Below are positions 7,150 through 16,337 of a stretch of 35,352 bases of DNA, in pieces. The position numbers and the translations under genes were made by a program. The stretch's first letter is position 1, and the number at the start of each line of letters is the position of its first letter. The notes beneath the pieces are model-generated. The model had not been told where the DNA came from and searched no databases. It worked only from the letters and a program-made list of their open reading frames with translations. Origin of the DNA: Candidatus Altimarinota bacterium (GTDB taxonomy: Bacteria; Patescibacteriota; Gracilibacteria; UBA4473); the NCBI GenBank assembly GCA_020631075.1, contig JAHDHX010000006.1:106243-141594 (forward strand), read 5' to 3'.

Positions 7150-8110
7150 CCGCTTTCATCAGCACCGCCTGCCGCTTTTTCAGGTAATGATACACCTTGA
7201 TCCACACCGCCGTGGTAAAGACATCCAGCACCGCCGTCAGATACGCCGTCAGGCTGAGCGTCAGCACCGCCACAGCTCCGCCCACCACCAGCGCCAGCGT
7301 CTGCGACAGCACTGAGAATATCCCACCCACCACCACCGGCAGGCCAAAGACCACCAGCACGTTGAGCAGCACCCGCAAGTGCACCAGCGCCATCAGCAGG
7401 TTTGTCCCCAGCACAGGCCCCAAATGCAAAAACACCAGCGACACACTCCGCTTGATCGCCCCCGACAGCCCCTCGTCTTCATACACCACCGCGTGTTGGG
7501 CAAACTGAAGGAAGAAATTAACCACCAGCGAGAGCGCAAAGTGAATTAACAAAATCGGCTTGATCACCCCCCAGAGCGAATCATGAAAAAAACGATAAAA
7601 CGTCCCCGTATAGAGCAACAACGAATACAAAGAAAACAACGCCAACACCCCCTTGAGTTCGAAAAACCGAAAGAAATACCGCGCGCCCGTCAGGAGGGAC
7701 GCCCGCAACGACAACCGCCGTATCGGCTGCTCCACCTTCGCGTTAATGGCCGCATACGTCGCCCCCTCCACCAGTGGCATCACCATAAATTGCAAGGCAA
7801 AACTCAGCCCGATCGCCACCACCACCGGCCACAGCAGCCCCTTGTCGGATAGAAAGGCCAGCAACGCCCAAAAACTTTTATACCCCGACTCTCCCTCCAG
7901 CGTCCCAAACTCTGACCCATACGCATAGATCTGCCACCCCACCCGCAGCACAAACAGCGTCACCAGCGCCAGATTCGGCACAAACACAAACCACTTCAGC
8001 TTCGGTGTCGCCACCGCTATCCGCCAAGCCTCCGCGATCAGACGTGCATACGGCATCAGACAACCAAATTTTAAGAGAGGGAGGAGAAACGTCAGCACAA
8101 AGTCTGACAC
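7142..8110 (-). CDS. Multi-spanning membrane protein, function unknown
   Basis: 322 residues from a GTG start; an ATG at 8056 (MPYARLIAEAW, 304 residues) is an equally good or better start, as the frame before it lacks charged structure. Several long hydrophobic stretches (for example LKWFVFVPNLALVTLFVLRVGW, LLWPVVVAIGLSFALQFMVM, VLLNVLVVFGLPVVVGGIF and ALVVGGAVAVLTLSLTAYLTAVL) suggest about six TM helices with an amphipathic start and a basic C-terminal tail (HYLKKRQ). The layout recalls EI24/CysZ-like or generic six-TM families, but no diagnostic motif was found. It is the first gene of a pair with the overlapping downstream gene and is divergent from the small gene at 8151. Confidence 0.85.
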   Translation of the reverse strand: MSDFVLTFLLPLLKFGCLMPYARLIAEAWRIAVATPKLKWFVFVPNLALVTLFVLRVGWQIYAYGSEFGTLEGESGYKSFWALLAFLSDKGLLWPVVVAIGLSFALQFMVMPLVEGATYAAINAKVEQPIRRLSLRASLLTGARYFFRFFELKGVLALFSLYSLLLYTGTFYRFFHDSLWGVIKPILLIHFALSLVVNFFLQFAQHAVVYEDEGLSGAIKRSVSLVFLHLGPVLGTNLLMALVHLRVLLNVLVVFGLPVVVGGIFSVLSQTLALVVGGAVAVLTLSLTAYLTAVLDVFTTAVWIKVYHYLKKRQAVLMKADG

Positions 8111-8115
8111 AACCC

Positions 8116-8144
8116 TTGAGCCAACGCAATCTGTATGCTATACT
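8116..8144 (+). promoter_or_regulatory. Promoter for the 8151 gene, leaderless
   Basis: TTGAGC (8116-8121), a 17-nt spacer and TATACT (8139-8144). Only 6 nt separate the -10 from the ATG at 8151, so transcription should start at or next to the start codon. The sequence around the -10 is nearly palindromic and offers a TATAGC/TACAGA box on the opposite strand for the divergent gene. Confidence 0.7.
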
Positions 8145-8150
8145 CGTCAG

Positions 8151-8465
8151 ATGGAATTTTTCGACCAACCGGCAACGTCCTTCCTGCGTGACCAACGCAA
8201 ACTGGCCAAGATGTTCGGCGCCTTTGTTATTGGCATCGGGGTGGCCATGGCGACCCAAGGCTCCACCCCAGACACCCCGCCATTGCAAGCCTCCCTTATC
8301 GACGCTGAGTTCCCCCCCAGCATCACCACCAACGTCACCGCCGACCCACTTCCCACCGAAGTCATCCTCGGCGACTGGGCCCAACTGTCAGACACCCCGT
8401 CAGGCGACACACCCACCACCGTCCACCAGAACCCCGTCACCCAGCGGATCATTCTCAGTCGGTAA
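8151..8465 (+). CDS. Small single-TM protein of unknown function
   Basis: 104 residues. A short charged N-terminus (EFFDQPATSFLRDQRKLAK) precedes one hydrophobic segment, about residues 21-36 (MFGAFVIGIGVAMA), followed by a proline/threonine-rich outer tail. The ATG lies 6 nt after a good -10 and has no Shine-Dalgarno, so it is probably read from a leaderless mRNA. Topology suggests cytoplasmic N-terminus and extracytoplasmic C-terminus. No family was recognised. It sits between a divergent membrane-protein gene and relA/spoT, which has its own promoter. Confidence 0.7.
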   Translation: MEFFDQPATSFLRDQRKLAKMFGAFVIGIGVAMATQGSTPDTPPLQASLIDAEFPPSITTNVTADPLPTEVILGDWAQLSDTPSGDTPTTVHQNPVTQRIILSR

Positions 8466-8520
8466 GCGTTGCTGTTCTCCAGTTTCTAGGTCATCTTGCA
8501 CTGTCTTGCCCCAGAAAAAC

Positions 8521-8551
8521 TGGACAAAAGGCACCTCGCTAAACATATAAT
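8521..8551 (+). promoter_or_regulatory. Promoter for the RelA/SpoT gene, leaderless
   Basis: Perfect TATAAT at 8546-8551, 6 nt before the ATG at 8558. A TGGACA -35 candidate at 8521-8526 gives a long 19-nt spacer. The geometry relative to the ATG is identical to the 8151 and 11664 genes. Confidence 0.65.
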
Positions 8552-8557
8552 ACGGTG

Positions 8558-10615
8558 ATGCCCACCACCGCTGTTTCACCGACCCCCGACCACCCCACCG
8601 TTGACTACCCCGCCCTGCTCGAGCAAATGCTCAGCGCCATTGCCAGCTACCTCCCAGGCTTCAGCGACCTCGACCGCGAGCGCGTCACTCGCGCTTTTTG
8701 GTACGGCGAATCCGCCCACCACGACCAGCGCCGCCGCTCGGGCGAGCCCTACTTCACGCACCCCGTGGCCGCCACCATGATCCTGCTCGAGATCCGCCCC
8801 GACATCGACTCCATCATCGCCTGCCTGCTGCACGACGTCATCGAAGACACCCCCATCACCGCCGCACAGGTCGAAGCCGAATTCGGTCCCACCGTGCGCT
8901 TCCTCTGTGAAGGCGTCGAAAAAGTCTCTCGGGTCAACCTGCGTAATGACCAACGCGGCAAAAAACTCGAAACCATCAAAAAGCTCTTCATCGCCGTGGC
9001 CAAAGACATCCGCGTCATCTTCGTCAAGCTCGCCGATCGCATTCATAATCTCTCCACACTTGAGTCCGTCCCCGCCGCCAAGCGCCAGCGCATCGCCCGC
9101 GAATCCATGGAAATCTACGCCCCCGTCGCGCTGCGGTTCGGGCTCAATAACTACAAAAACCGCATCACCGACCTCAGCTTCCAGTTCCTCTACCCCGAAG
9201 CCTACACCGACCTCACCCAGCAGCTCGCCGACACCGCCGCCCAACGCGAGAAATTCATTGAAATTTCCCAACAGCAACTCGAAACCACCCTGCGTGACCA
9301 CCGCGTCCGCTACCGCGAGATCAAGGGCCGCCAAAAGAGTCTTTTCTCCATCTACGAAAAAATGAAACGGAAAAACCTCATGTCCGTTTCACAGGTCTTC
9401 GACCTCATCGGTTTTCGGGTCATCATCCCCGACCAAGCCAACTGCTACCGCGCTCTAGGCGCCATCCACTCGCAGTGGACCCCCATGCCTGGTCGGTTTA
9501 AGGACTACATCTCTGGCACCAAACCCAACGGCTACAAATCCCTCCACACCACCGTGCTGGGCCTAGGCAAGAGCGCCATCCCGACCGAGATCCAGATCAG
9601 AACCCCCAAGATGGACATGGACGCCGAATACGGCCCCGCCGCGCACTGGGCCTACAAGGAAACCAAATCTTCTAATTTCGACCAAGAATACGTTACCCGC
9701 ATGGCGTGGGTCCCCGCCGCGATCGACTCCGCCGAGCAGAGCACCGAAGCCTTTTATAAAAAACTCAGCGAAAGCATCCTCGCCGACCGCATCTACGTCT
9801 ACACCCCGAAGGGTGACGTCATCTCACTGCCCGCCGACTCCACCCCCATCGACTTCGCCTACCACATCCACAGTGATGTCGGCCACGGCTGCGTCGGCGC
9901 CAAAGTCAACGGCGCCATCAAACCCCTCTTCTACAAGCTCAAAAACGGCGAGATCGTCGAAATCCAAACCAAGACGGGCCGCACCCCCAACCCCCAGTGG
10001 CTGAAGTTTATCAAATCAGGCACCGCCCGCAGCCACATCCAAAACTACTTAAATAAATCCACCACCTCGCTTGAGGAACCCCCCGAGACCAGCCCCCCCA
10101 CGCCCTCCCCCACGCCCAGCAAAACCCAAACCTCCACCCCCCTCCCACGCACAGTCCCCCAGCTCCACATCCCCCAAGGCACCGACATCATCATCGGCGG
10201 CCAGAGCGACATGCCCTACCATTTAGCTTCCTGCTGCACCCCACGCTTGGGCCACAGCATAGTCGCCTATAAGTCCCGCGGCCTCGATTTTTCCATCCAC
10301 AGCGCCGACTGCTCCACCCTGCGGTCTTTCCCGCCCGAGCGGGTCATCGACGCCTACATCTGGCAGCCCTACACCGTCACCACCCTCTGGACAGACCGCA
10401 TCGGCCTCCTGCATGACATCAGCCACGTCCTCGTTGACCTCGCCATCAACCTGACAGACATCATCGCCAAACCCATGAAACAAAACCAACAAATGATGTA
10501 TAAAATCACCATGGGCGTGCAGGTCACCAGTCAGGCCGAATTACAGACCATGCAAAGACGCTTTTCCAAGATTGCCAATTTTGTCGAGGTAATTTCTGTC
10601 GAGTCACGCGGGTGA
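8558..10615 (+). CDS. Bifunctional (p)ppGpp synthetase/hydrolase, RelA/SpoT family
   Basis: 685 residues. It makes and degrades (p)ppGpp, the stringent-response alarmone. The HD hydrolase domain is intact: H68, H92-D93, the following ED pair at 96-97, and D160 in KLADRIHNL. The synthetase domain (about 235-345) carries REIKGRQKSLFSIYEKM and FKDYISGTKPNGYKSLHTT. The TGS domain begins at DRIYVYTPKGDVISLP (about 410-472). A low-complexity Pro/Thr linker of about 40 residues separates it from the conserved-cysteine segment (ASCCTPRLGHSIVAYKSRG) and the C-terminal ACT domain. A GTG lies directly before the ATG; the ATG is preferred because it sits 6 nt after TATAAT as in two neighbours. The stop is TGA, consistent with the standard code. 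Confidence 0.97.
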   Translation: MPTTAVSPTPDHPTVDYPALLEQMLSAIASYLPGFSDLDRERVTRAFWYGESAHHDQRRRSGEPYFTHPVAATMILLEIRPDIDSIIACLLHDVIEDTPITAAQVEAEFGPTVRFLCEGVEKVSRVNLRNDQRGKKLETIKKLFIAVAKDIRVIFVKLADRIHNLSTLESVPAAKRQRIARESMEIYAPVALRFGLNNYKNRITDLSFQFLYPEAYTDLTQQLADTAAQREKFIEISQQQLETTLRDHRVRYREIKGRQKSLFSIYEKMKRKNLMSVSQVFDLIGFRVIIPDQANCYRALGAIHSQWTPMPGRFKDYISGTKPNGYKSLHTTVLGLGKSAIPTEIQIRTPKMDMDAEYGPAAHWAYKETKSSNFDQEYVTRMAWVPAAIDSAEQSTEAFYKKLSESILADRIYVYTPKGDVISLPADSTPIDFAYHIHSDVGHGCVGAKVNGAIKPLFYKLKNGEIVEIQTKTGRTPNPQWLKFIKSGTARSHIQNYLNKSTTSLEEPPETSPPTPSPTPSKTQTSTPLPRTVPQLHIPQGTDIIIGGQSDMPYHLASCCTPRLGHSIVAYKSRGLDFSIHSADCSTLRSFPPERVIDAYIWQPYTVTTLWTDRIGLLHDISHVLVDLAINLTDIIAKPMKQNQQMMYKITMGVQVTSQAELQTMQRRFSKIANFVEVISVESRG

Positions 10616-10680
10616 ATTTGACCCCCACTGTAGCCCACACTACAGTTTTCATAGATTTTTTACTTTGCTTACTTTCTCTC

Positions 10681-11097
10681 ATGAAAAAAGCCCTCTTACT
10701 CCTCGCCCTCACGGCGACCCTCACCGCCTGTGGTGGTGACAAAGCCAAATCTGGCGAAGTTGCCATCAACCCCGAAGACGTCAAAGTGTCTGACACACTC
10801 AAAGACGCCAAAGACAAAGCCGCCGACATGGTCAAAGACGTCGACGCCGCCGAAGCTGGCGAAATGGCCAAAGACGCCGCCGAAAAAGCAGGCGTAGACG
10901 CTGACACCGCCGCCAAAGTCGGTGCAGGCACCGAAAAAGCCGTCGACATGGTGAAAGAAAACGACACCACTATGACCGACAAAGAGACCGAAACAACTGA
11001 GACTGAAACTGCTGACGCGGAGACTGCTGCAGCTGACGAAGCTACCGACAAAGGTGAAGACTACGTCCCAGGCGAAGCCACCGAAAAAACTGAGTAA
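10681..11097 (+). CDS. Acidic helical lipoprotein, function unknown
   Basis: 138 residues. A classic lipoprotein signal peptide (MKKALLLLALTATLTAC, lipidated C17) is followed by a hydrophilic, Ala/Lys/Asp/Glu-rich region with repeated KDAxDKAADMVKDVDAAEAGE-like helical segments and a Thr/Glu-rich tail. It should be tethered to the outer face of the membrane. The longer frame opening at 10612 was rejected in favour of the ATG with the signal peptide. The leader just before the ATG is TTACTTTCTCTC, pyrimidine-rich and without Shine-Dalgarno. A strong terminator follows. No enzyme domain was recognised. Confidence 0.85.
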   Translation: MKKALLLLALTATLTACGGDKAKSGEVAINPEDVKVSDTLKDAKDKAADMVKDVDAAEAGEMAKDAAEKAGVDADTAAKVGAGTEKAVDMVKENDTTMTDKETETTETETADAETAAADEATDKGEDYVPGEATEKTE

Positions 11098-11120
11098 TCA
11101 AATTTCTTGATTCTTACACC

Positions 11121-11149
11121 CCACTCGGGCCTCGCCCCGAGTGGTTTTT
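11121..11149 (+). terminator. Rho-independent terminator after the lipoprotein gene
   Basis: A perfect 9-bp stem CCACTCGGG/CCCGAGTGG with a 6-nt loop is followed directly by TTTTT. It lies 24 nt after the lipoprotein stop and before ruvC. Confidence 0.92.
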
Positions 11150-11179
11150 CATCGTATTAAAAATGTCTAAGCTGACACC

Positions 11180-11656
11180 ATGAAAGTCATCGGGATAGAC
11201 CCAGGGTTTGGACGGTGCGGCTTCGCCGTACTCTCGGGCACCCTCCAGCAAATGGCCCACTCCACCCACGGTGTCATCACCACCCCCACGGGGCTCCCCT
11301 TCCCCGAGCGCTTGGCAGAGATCGCCCAAGATTTCCAGCACCTCCTCAGCACCCACCGCCCCGATCGCCTCGTCATTGAGGACCTCTTCGTCCAGCGAAA
11401 TGTCACCACCGTCATGCGCGTCAGCCAAGTCCGCGGCGTGCTCATCTACCTCGCGCACCAGCACGGCCTAGAAATCTGGCAACCCAAACCCCTTGAGCTC
11501 AAAATGGCCTTCTGTGGCCACGGCCGCGCCACCAAAGCCGACATGAAACACATGGCCCAGCAGGTCTTCCGCGGGCTCGACCTCCACCCCACCGACGACT
11601 CCGTCGACGCGCTCGCCCTCGCTTGGTTTGGGCTCCAGCAGCGCTTTGTGGTATAA
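11180..11656 (+). CDS. ruvC: Crossover junction endodeoxyribonuclease RuvC
   Basis: 158 residues, the usual size. It cleaves Holliday junctions in recombinational repair together with RuvAB, which are not in the window. The catalytic acids are visible: D7 in IGIDPGFGRCG, E67 in LVIEDLF, and D140 and D143 in DDSVDALA (DxxD as in E. coli D138/D141). The basic stretch before the last pair (GHGRATKADM) fits the DNA-binding region. The start has no Shine-Dalgarno. The stop codon lies inside the TATAAT box of the next gene. Confidence 0.96.
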   Translation: MKVIGIDPGFGRCGFAVLSGTLQQMAHSTHGVITTPTGLPFPERLAEIAQDFQHLLSTHRPDRLVIEDLFVQRNVTTVMRVSQVRGVLIYLAHQHGLEIWQPKPLELKMAFCGHGRATKADMKHMAQQVFRGLDLHPTDDSVDALALAWFGLQQRFVV

Positions 11657-11657
11657 T
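11628..11657 (+). promoter_or_regulatory. Promoter for the 11664 gene, overlapping the ruvC stop
   Basis: TTGGGC (11628-11633), 18 nt, perfect TATAAT (11652-11657), then 6 nt and the ATG at 11664. The ruvC stop TAA is bases 11654-11656 of the -10 box. Confidence 0.7.
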
Positions 11658-11663
11658 CACCAG

Positions 11664-13058
11664 ATGACAGACGGCGACGCCCAAAACCCATTCCTCACCC
11701 CCGCCGAAGCCGCCCAGCCAGCGGCGCCCCCCACTACGCCCTCGTCAGGAAAGTCCAGCGCCCCTGCCGCCAAATCTTCAAAATCTAAAAAATCCACATC
11801 ACCGAGCAGTAAAAACCAAACTAAACCTAAAAATAAACCCGCCCCCAAAGCCCCTCCAGCTGACCCGCCCACCAAAAAACCTAAAGAGCAAAAGTCAGAA
11901 GAAAAACCCGCCGAAAAACCAAACGAAGAACCCGCAGAAACCCTAGACGAAGACCTCGACACCGCCCTCCTCGACGAAGACGACGAAAATGATTTTTGGT
12001 GGGTTTTACAAAATTTCATCACCAGTTCCTTTCGCACTCTCGTCGTCATTTTCTTGATCGGCGGCGTGCTGTGGCTCATCTGGAGCAATAACCAAGCCCC
12101 TCTCAGCCAATGGGCCCCCGACACCGACACCACCAGTGCAACCAGCAGCACCACGAGCACCCCCACTCCAGCCACGCCCCTTGCCCCCCCCGTGACCACG
12201 CCCTCTGACGCCGACACCGACAGCCCCCCATGGTGGAAATTCTGGGCCAGCGACAACCCCAATGACAGCGGTTTGACGACGACCACCAACAGCCCCTCAA
12301 CACCCGTTTCAGCCCCAAACCAGCCCCCCACGGGCAATACTACCTCCCAGCCTTCCTCCACCACAGGCGCCCCCAGCCTCGACCCCCAGCACCAGCAAGA
12401 CATCATCCGCCTCGCCCAGTGGCACACTCGGGTCGAGTCCCCCACCACCGACAGCACCACCACTGGCAGCGGCACTGGCCCCCGCCCCAGCGGCTCGACT
12501 GGCAGCAGTGGAGGCAGTCCCTCCGCCGCCCAGACCCCCATCGCTCAAGCCCTCGACCTGCTCGCCACCATGCAGTTCAAGACCCAAACCCCCGTTTCAC
12601 AGTTCATTCAGGGCCGCACCACCGACATCCGCGCGCAAAAAATCAACCAATACCTCCAAGAAATCGAACGCGACACCAGTCAGGCCAACGCCCTGCGCGC
12701 CCAGCTTGGCCAGCTACAGAGCACCCTCACCACCCGCCAGACCCAAGCCCAACAACAAGCCGACGCCCTCAGCGCCCAGATCGGCCCCGCGCTCGACTCC
12801 CTCAGCAGCGACCGCACCCAGACCCTCCTCGCCCAGCACATCACCGCCAAAAACCAAGTCTACGAAGCACAGGCCCAAAACGAGATCGTCCGCCTCATCA
12901 TCACCAAGCTCGACGAACAGTCCAACGGCCTACGCACCATCGCCCAGAGCATCTACGCCAACCAGGCCGCTCTCATCCAAGACATCCGCGTCGTCGACTT
13001 CCCCAGCGACCCCTTCGGCCGCGTCATCCCCTACGAACAGTGGCAGCAACAGCAATAA
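11664..13058 (+). CDS. Single-TM protein with disordered and coiled-coil regions, function unknown
   Basis: 464 residues from the leaderless ATG; the upstream in-frame ATG at 11628 lies inside ruvC and before the -10, so it was rejected. Residues 1-95 are low-complexity Lys/Pro/Ala/Glu-rich and probably cytoplasmic. An acidic patch (LDEDLDTALLDEDDEND) leads to one TM helix at about 122-142 (RTLVVIFLIGGVLWLIW). A Ser/Thr/Pro/Gly-rich linker of about 150 residues follows. The last 170 residues are helical and Gln/Ala-rich (QKINQYLQEIERDTSQANAL, LGQLQSTLTTRQTQAQQQAD), a likely coiled coil outside the membrane. The layout suggests a structural or tethering protein. No family was recognised. Confidence 0.85.
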   Translation: MTDGDAQNPFLTPAEAAQPAAPPTTPSSGKSSAPAAKSSKSKKSTSPSSKNQTKPKNKPAPKAPPADPPTKKPKEQKSEEKPAEKPNEEPAETLDEDLDTALLDEDDENDFWWVLQNFITSSFRTLVVIFLIGGVLWLIWSNNQAPLSQWAPDTDTTSATSSTTSTPTPATPLAPPVTTPSDADTDSPPWWKFWASDNPNDSGLTTTTNSPSTPVSAPNQPPTGNTTSQPSSTTGAPSLDPQHQQDIIRLAQWHTRVESPTTDSTTTGSGTGPRPSGSTGSSGGSPSAAQTPIAQALDLLATMQFKTQTPVSQFIQGRTTDIRAQKINQYLQEIERDTSQANALRAQLGQLQSTLTTRQTQAQQQADALSAQIGPALDSLSSDRTQTLLAQHITAKNQVYEAQAQNEIVRLIITKLDEQSNGLRTIAQSIYANQAALIQDIRVVDFPSDPFGRVIPYEQWQQQQ

Positions 13059-13067
13059 TCTTCACTC

Positions 13068-13111
13068 AAAAAAATCGCCCTCCTTACAGAGGAGGGCGAT
13101 CTTCTATTTTT
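13068..13111. terminator. Bidirectional terminator between convergent units
   Basis: A perfect 11-bp stem ATCGCCCTCCT/AGGAGGGCGAT (13074-13084 and 13090-13100) with loop TACAG. On the minus strand it is followed by seven T, on the plus strand by CTTCTATTTTT. It ends both the 11664 gene and the V-ATPase operon. Confidence 0.93.
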
Positions 13112-13168
13112 CTTTTCCCCCCATCCCACACTTCCCCCCAAATTTCACTACTCCCCCCTGTTTTTGGC

Positions 13169-14929
13169 TTACGCCAATGAAGCCATCAGATCTTTGATTT
13201 CTCCTCGCAACGCTTCGAAGTCCTGCGTGTCTTCCGCGTCGATCAGCTTCACCTTGGCAATTTTGGAGAGAATCTCGTGCGTCTCCAGCACGGTGAAGTC
13301 CATATCTTCATTGTCCACGATGTTGAGGCCTTCGGTGTACAGCGCCACAATGGTTTTGAGCATTTGGTACTGCTTGACGGGCACGGTGAAGGCGTCGTAG
13401 GTGTCGAATGAATCTTGGTAGAGGTAGTCCTCACGGATTGATTTTGAAACCAGCAGCACTAGTTTCTCACGCACCGACAAGGCGTCTGACCCCACCAACC
13501 GCACGATTTCGTCCAGTTTGGCTTCTTCTTGCAGCAGGTTCAGTGCCGTCGAACGAACCTCCCAGTAATCCCCGGCCGTATTTTCGAGGTGAAACTGCTC
13601 AATGTTCGGAGTGTAGAGTGAGTAACTTTTCAGCCAGTTGATCGCCGGGAAGTGCCGTTGATACGACAACTTTTTGTCCAGCCCCCAGTACGTCTTCGTC
13701 ACCCGCAACGTGTTTTGACTCACAGGCTCTGACAAGTCACCCCCAGGGGGCGACACCGCCCCGATCACCGTCAGCGACCCCAGCCGACCTTCATTCCCGA
13801 GGCACTCCACCGCCCCCGCTCGTTCATAAAACTCAGCCGTTTTTGACCCAAGGTACGCTGGGTACCCCTCTTCACCAGGCATCTCTTCCAGACGACCAGA
13901 GATCTCACGCATCGCTTCCGCCCAACGCGAGGTCGAGTCGGCCATCAGCGCCACGTTGTACCCCATATCACGGTAGTACTCCGCAATCGTGATCCCTGTA
14001 TACACCGAAGCCTCACGCGCCGCTACGGGCATATTTGACGTGTTAGCGATCATGATCGTCCGTTTCATCAGCGGCTCACCAGAGTTCGGGTCGATCAAAT
14101 GCGGGAACTCATTGAGCACCTCTGTCATCTCGTTTCCACGCTCCCCACACCCAATGTAAACGATCACCTCCGCATCACAGTACTTTGCCAAGGTTTGCTG
14201 TGTCACCGTCTTGCCAGAACCAAACGGCCCCGGGATGCACGCCGCTCCTCCCTTTGTCAGCGGGAAGAACATATCGATCGACCGGCACCCTGTTTTGAGG
14301 GGCGTGTCAGGCACTCGTTTCGCTTTGATCGTCCGCGGGATACGGATCGACCAAAACTGACGCATCATCACTTCATGGACTTTCCCGTCTTGGTCTTTGA
14401 TCTTCGCTATTGTCTCCGTCACGTTGTACGACCCAGAAGTAATACTCTCAATTTTCCCTTCCGTAATGTCCGCTGGCACCATTACACGGTGCTCGATCAA
14501 CGAAGTCTCTTGCACGGTTCCCAGCGTGTCCCCTCCCGCTACGGTGTCACCCGCTTTGGCCGTCGCCTTGAAGTCCCATTTCTTACTTTGGTCCAAACCA
14601 TCCGCGTCGATACCCCGCGCCAAGTAGTGCCCAGATTTATCTTCCAGCACTTTTAACGGTCGTTGGATTCCATCATAGATTGATTCGAGGAGCCCAGGCC
14701 CCAGCTCCACCGACAGTGTCCGCCCCGTCAGGTTCACAGGCTCCCCTGGGCCAATACCTGCCGTTTCTTCATACACTTGGATGGACGCCTTCCCGTCCTC
14801 GAGGCGGATCACCTCACCGATCAACCCCTCCGCCCCCACACGCACCACTTCGTACATCTTGGCTTCCGCCATGTGGTCAGCCACCACCAGTGGCCCAGAA
14901 ACTTTGATAATAACAGGATTTGAGGACAT
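13169..14929 (-). CDS. atpA: V-type ATPase subunit A (catalytic)
   Basis: 586 residues. Catalytic ATP-hydrolysing subunit of the A3B3 head of a V/A-type ATPase. An N-terminal beta-barrel (about 5-70) and the A-subunit-specific insertion (about 110-190) precede Walker A GPFGSGKT (234-241), the catalytic-glutamate segment GERGNEMTE (E263), [27 protein letters not shown] and [12 protein letters not shown] (391-402). The ATG at 14929 gives the family's usual N-terminus; the longer frame reaching 15052 runs over the intergenic gap. Its leader is pyrimidine-rich. It is the last gene of the operon: a terminator follows within 60-100 nt, and subunits B and D do not follow as they normally would. Confidence 0.97.
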   Translation of the reverse strand: MSSNPVIIKVSGPLVVADHMAEAKMYEVVRVGAEGLIGEVIRLEDGKASIQVYEETAGIGPGEPVNLTGRTLSVELGPGLLESIYDGIQRPLKVLEDKSGHYLARGIDADGLDQSKKWDFKATAKAGDTVAGGDTLGTVQETSLIEHRVMVPADITEGKIESITSGSYNVTETIAKIKDQDGKVHEVMMRQFWSIRIPRTIKAKRVPDTPLKTGCRSIDMFFPLTKGGAACIPGPFGSGKTVTQQTLAKYCDAEVIVYIGCGERGNEMTEVLNEFPHLIDPNSGEPLMKRTIMIANTSNMPVAAREASVYTGITIAEYYRDMGYNVALMADSTSRWAEAMREISGRLEEMPGEEGYPAYLGSKTAEFYERAGAVECLGNEGRLGSLTVIGAVSPPGGDLSEPVSQNTLRVTKTYWGLDKKLSYQRHFPAINWLKSYSLYTPNIEQFHLENTAGDYWEVRSTALNLLQEEAKLDEIVRLVGSDALSVREKLVLLVSKSIREDYLYQDSFDTYDAFTVPVKQYQMLKTIVALYTEGLNIVDNEDMDFTVLETHEILSKIAKVKLIDAEDTQDFEALRGEIKDLMASLA

Positions 14930-14969
14930 AAGAATCAGAGATAAATGAAGGAAAGAAGAGACAAAAGTA

Positions 14970-15326
14970 TTAACCAAGGATATTACTCCCGATTGCTCGT
15001 TCGACGAGCTTCGCTTGGCGCTCAGCGGCAAAACTTTTGCCGTCGGCACCACTTTGCAGTGAAGGTACAGGGATCAACGCTGGCAGCGCACGCTTCGCCA
15101 GCCGCGCGATCACATCATCCGAGAGGAGTTTATAGGTCGCCTCCTCCACAAACACGATCGCATACAGCGGCGTCGCCCCGTCATCAGTGGTCTTATTCGC
15201 CAGACTATACACCAGACCACTCGGGTCAGGGGTTTCGTCCGCACCATAGGTGTCCACCCCCAGCGCTTTATACACCATGATCGAGCTTTCACTCCCCACC
15301 ACAGCCAGTTTATATTCAGTACTCAT
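14970..15326 (-). CDS. atpF: V-type ATPase subunit F
   Basis: 118 residues, typical for the small central-stalk subunit F (NtpG type). It opens with a Rossmann-like strand [23 protein letters not shown] and later has [17 protein letters not shown], the standard F-subunit pattern. It binds the rotor with subunit D. The start lies 3 nt after the subunit C stop, and subunit A starts 40 nt downstream. Confidence 0.87.
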   Translation of the reverse strand: MSTEYKLAVVGSESSIMVYKALGVDTYGADETPDPSGLVYSLANKTTDDGATPLYAIVFVEEATYKLLSDDVIARLAKRALPALIPVPSLQSGADGKSFAAERQAKLVERAIGSNILG

Positions 15327-15329
15327 CTA

Positions 15330-16337
15330 TTAAAATGTCTGAAGAGTGTCAGTGATCGCCGCCGTATCAATGCCGTTGAGCTTCGCAAACATAATAAACT
15401 TCAACATTTTAGCATTACGCAACCGTCGTTCGTAGTACACCATCGGGATCTGCAGCGTTTCGATCTCCCCCTCCTCACTGCGGATCAAGAAATCAAAGTA
15501 GAGCTGGTCAAACCGCTTTTCCAGTTGCTGCAACAGCCCGTGCCCAGTCGCCGTTTGAAACGTCGCGTACAGCGGCTCCATCCAGGTGTCATCGAGCATC
15601 TGGGCAATCTCTTGCACCGCCTCGACGGCTTGCAATTCCGCCACTTTCACATTGCCATACGGCAACAGCGCCGCGTCGGTCAGCGGCAAGTCAAACGCCA
15701 GACAACGCGCCACCGTCATTATGTTTTCACGGTCAGCTTGCATCCGCAGGATCGTCCGCGCAAATGCCGTATTCGTTTGCTTAAGGATAGAACGAAGCGT
15801 TTCAAAGTACGCTTGATCGAGGGCAAACTCAACCCGCTGAAAGTCAGCATTCTCAGCATAATCTGCCACCGCAGCCGTGACCGCCGCTTGGATTTCAGGG
15901 TACACCACCGCACCATCTGGCAGCGGCGTCTCCCACGCCAGCGCTTCGATCACTTCTTGTGGGTAATTCCCCAACGGCGCAAACCCCGCCTCCACGCTAA
16001 AGTCACCCAACGAGTCAGCATCCTCCAGCAAGCGGAGTTTTAGCGCCCGTTTGAGATTATTTGTGTCAAACCGCAACCAGAAAAACTGCAACTGGACCGC
16101 GTTGTCAGTCCCCGTCATGATCAGCTCTTTGGTTTCTTGCAGACCTTGGTCTATCACCCGTTCAAATTCAGACGGCTGCAGACTTTGGTCAAAATATTCC
16201 GCATATTGCAGCTCAGACAATACCCGAAACGCCTCAGGCGCACTCGGCGCACCGATCATTCGCTCGAGTCGGTTAAAGTTCAAGAGTTTTGACTCCAGCG
16301 CTCTGATCCGACCGTTGAGGAAAAGCAAATCAGCCAT
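15330..16337 (-). CDS. atpC: V-type ATPase subunit C (d-type)
   Basis: 335 residues, the normal length of the all-helical NtpC/d subunit that couples the central stalk to the proteolipid ring. Recognisable features are the N-terminal LLFLNGRIRALESKLLNFNRLERMI, the FFWLRFDTNNLKRALKLRL helix typical of the first repeat, and the C-terminal YYERRLRNAKMLKFIMFAKLNGI. Its ATG directly follows the stop of subunit E (TAA-ATG), indicating translational coupling. Confidence 0.92.
   Translation of the reverse strand: MADLLFLNGRIRALESKLLNFNRLERMIGAPSAPEAFRVLSELQYAEYFDQSLQPSEFERVIDQGLQETKELIMTGTDNAVQLQFFWLRFDTNNLKRALKLRLLEDADSLGDFSVEAGFAPLGNYPQEVIEALAWETPLPDGAVVYPEIQAAVTAAVADYAENADFQRVEFALDQAYFETLRSILKQTNTAFARTILRMQADRENIMTVARCLAFDLPLTDAALLPYGNVKVAELQAVEAVQEIAQMLDDTWMEPLYATFQTATGHGLLQQLEKRFDQLYFDFLIRSEEGEIETLQIPMVYYERRLRNAKMLKFIMFAKLNGIDTAAITDTLQTF

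Noticed and set aside
6433-7315. Three overlapping + strand frames of 225-232 residues
   Set aside because: They are antisense to the 196-residue gene and the membrane-protein gene, with His/Pro/Ser-rich composition typical of shadow frames in C-rich DNA.
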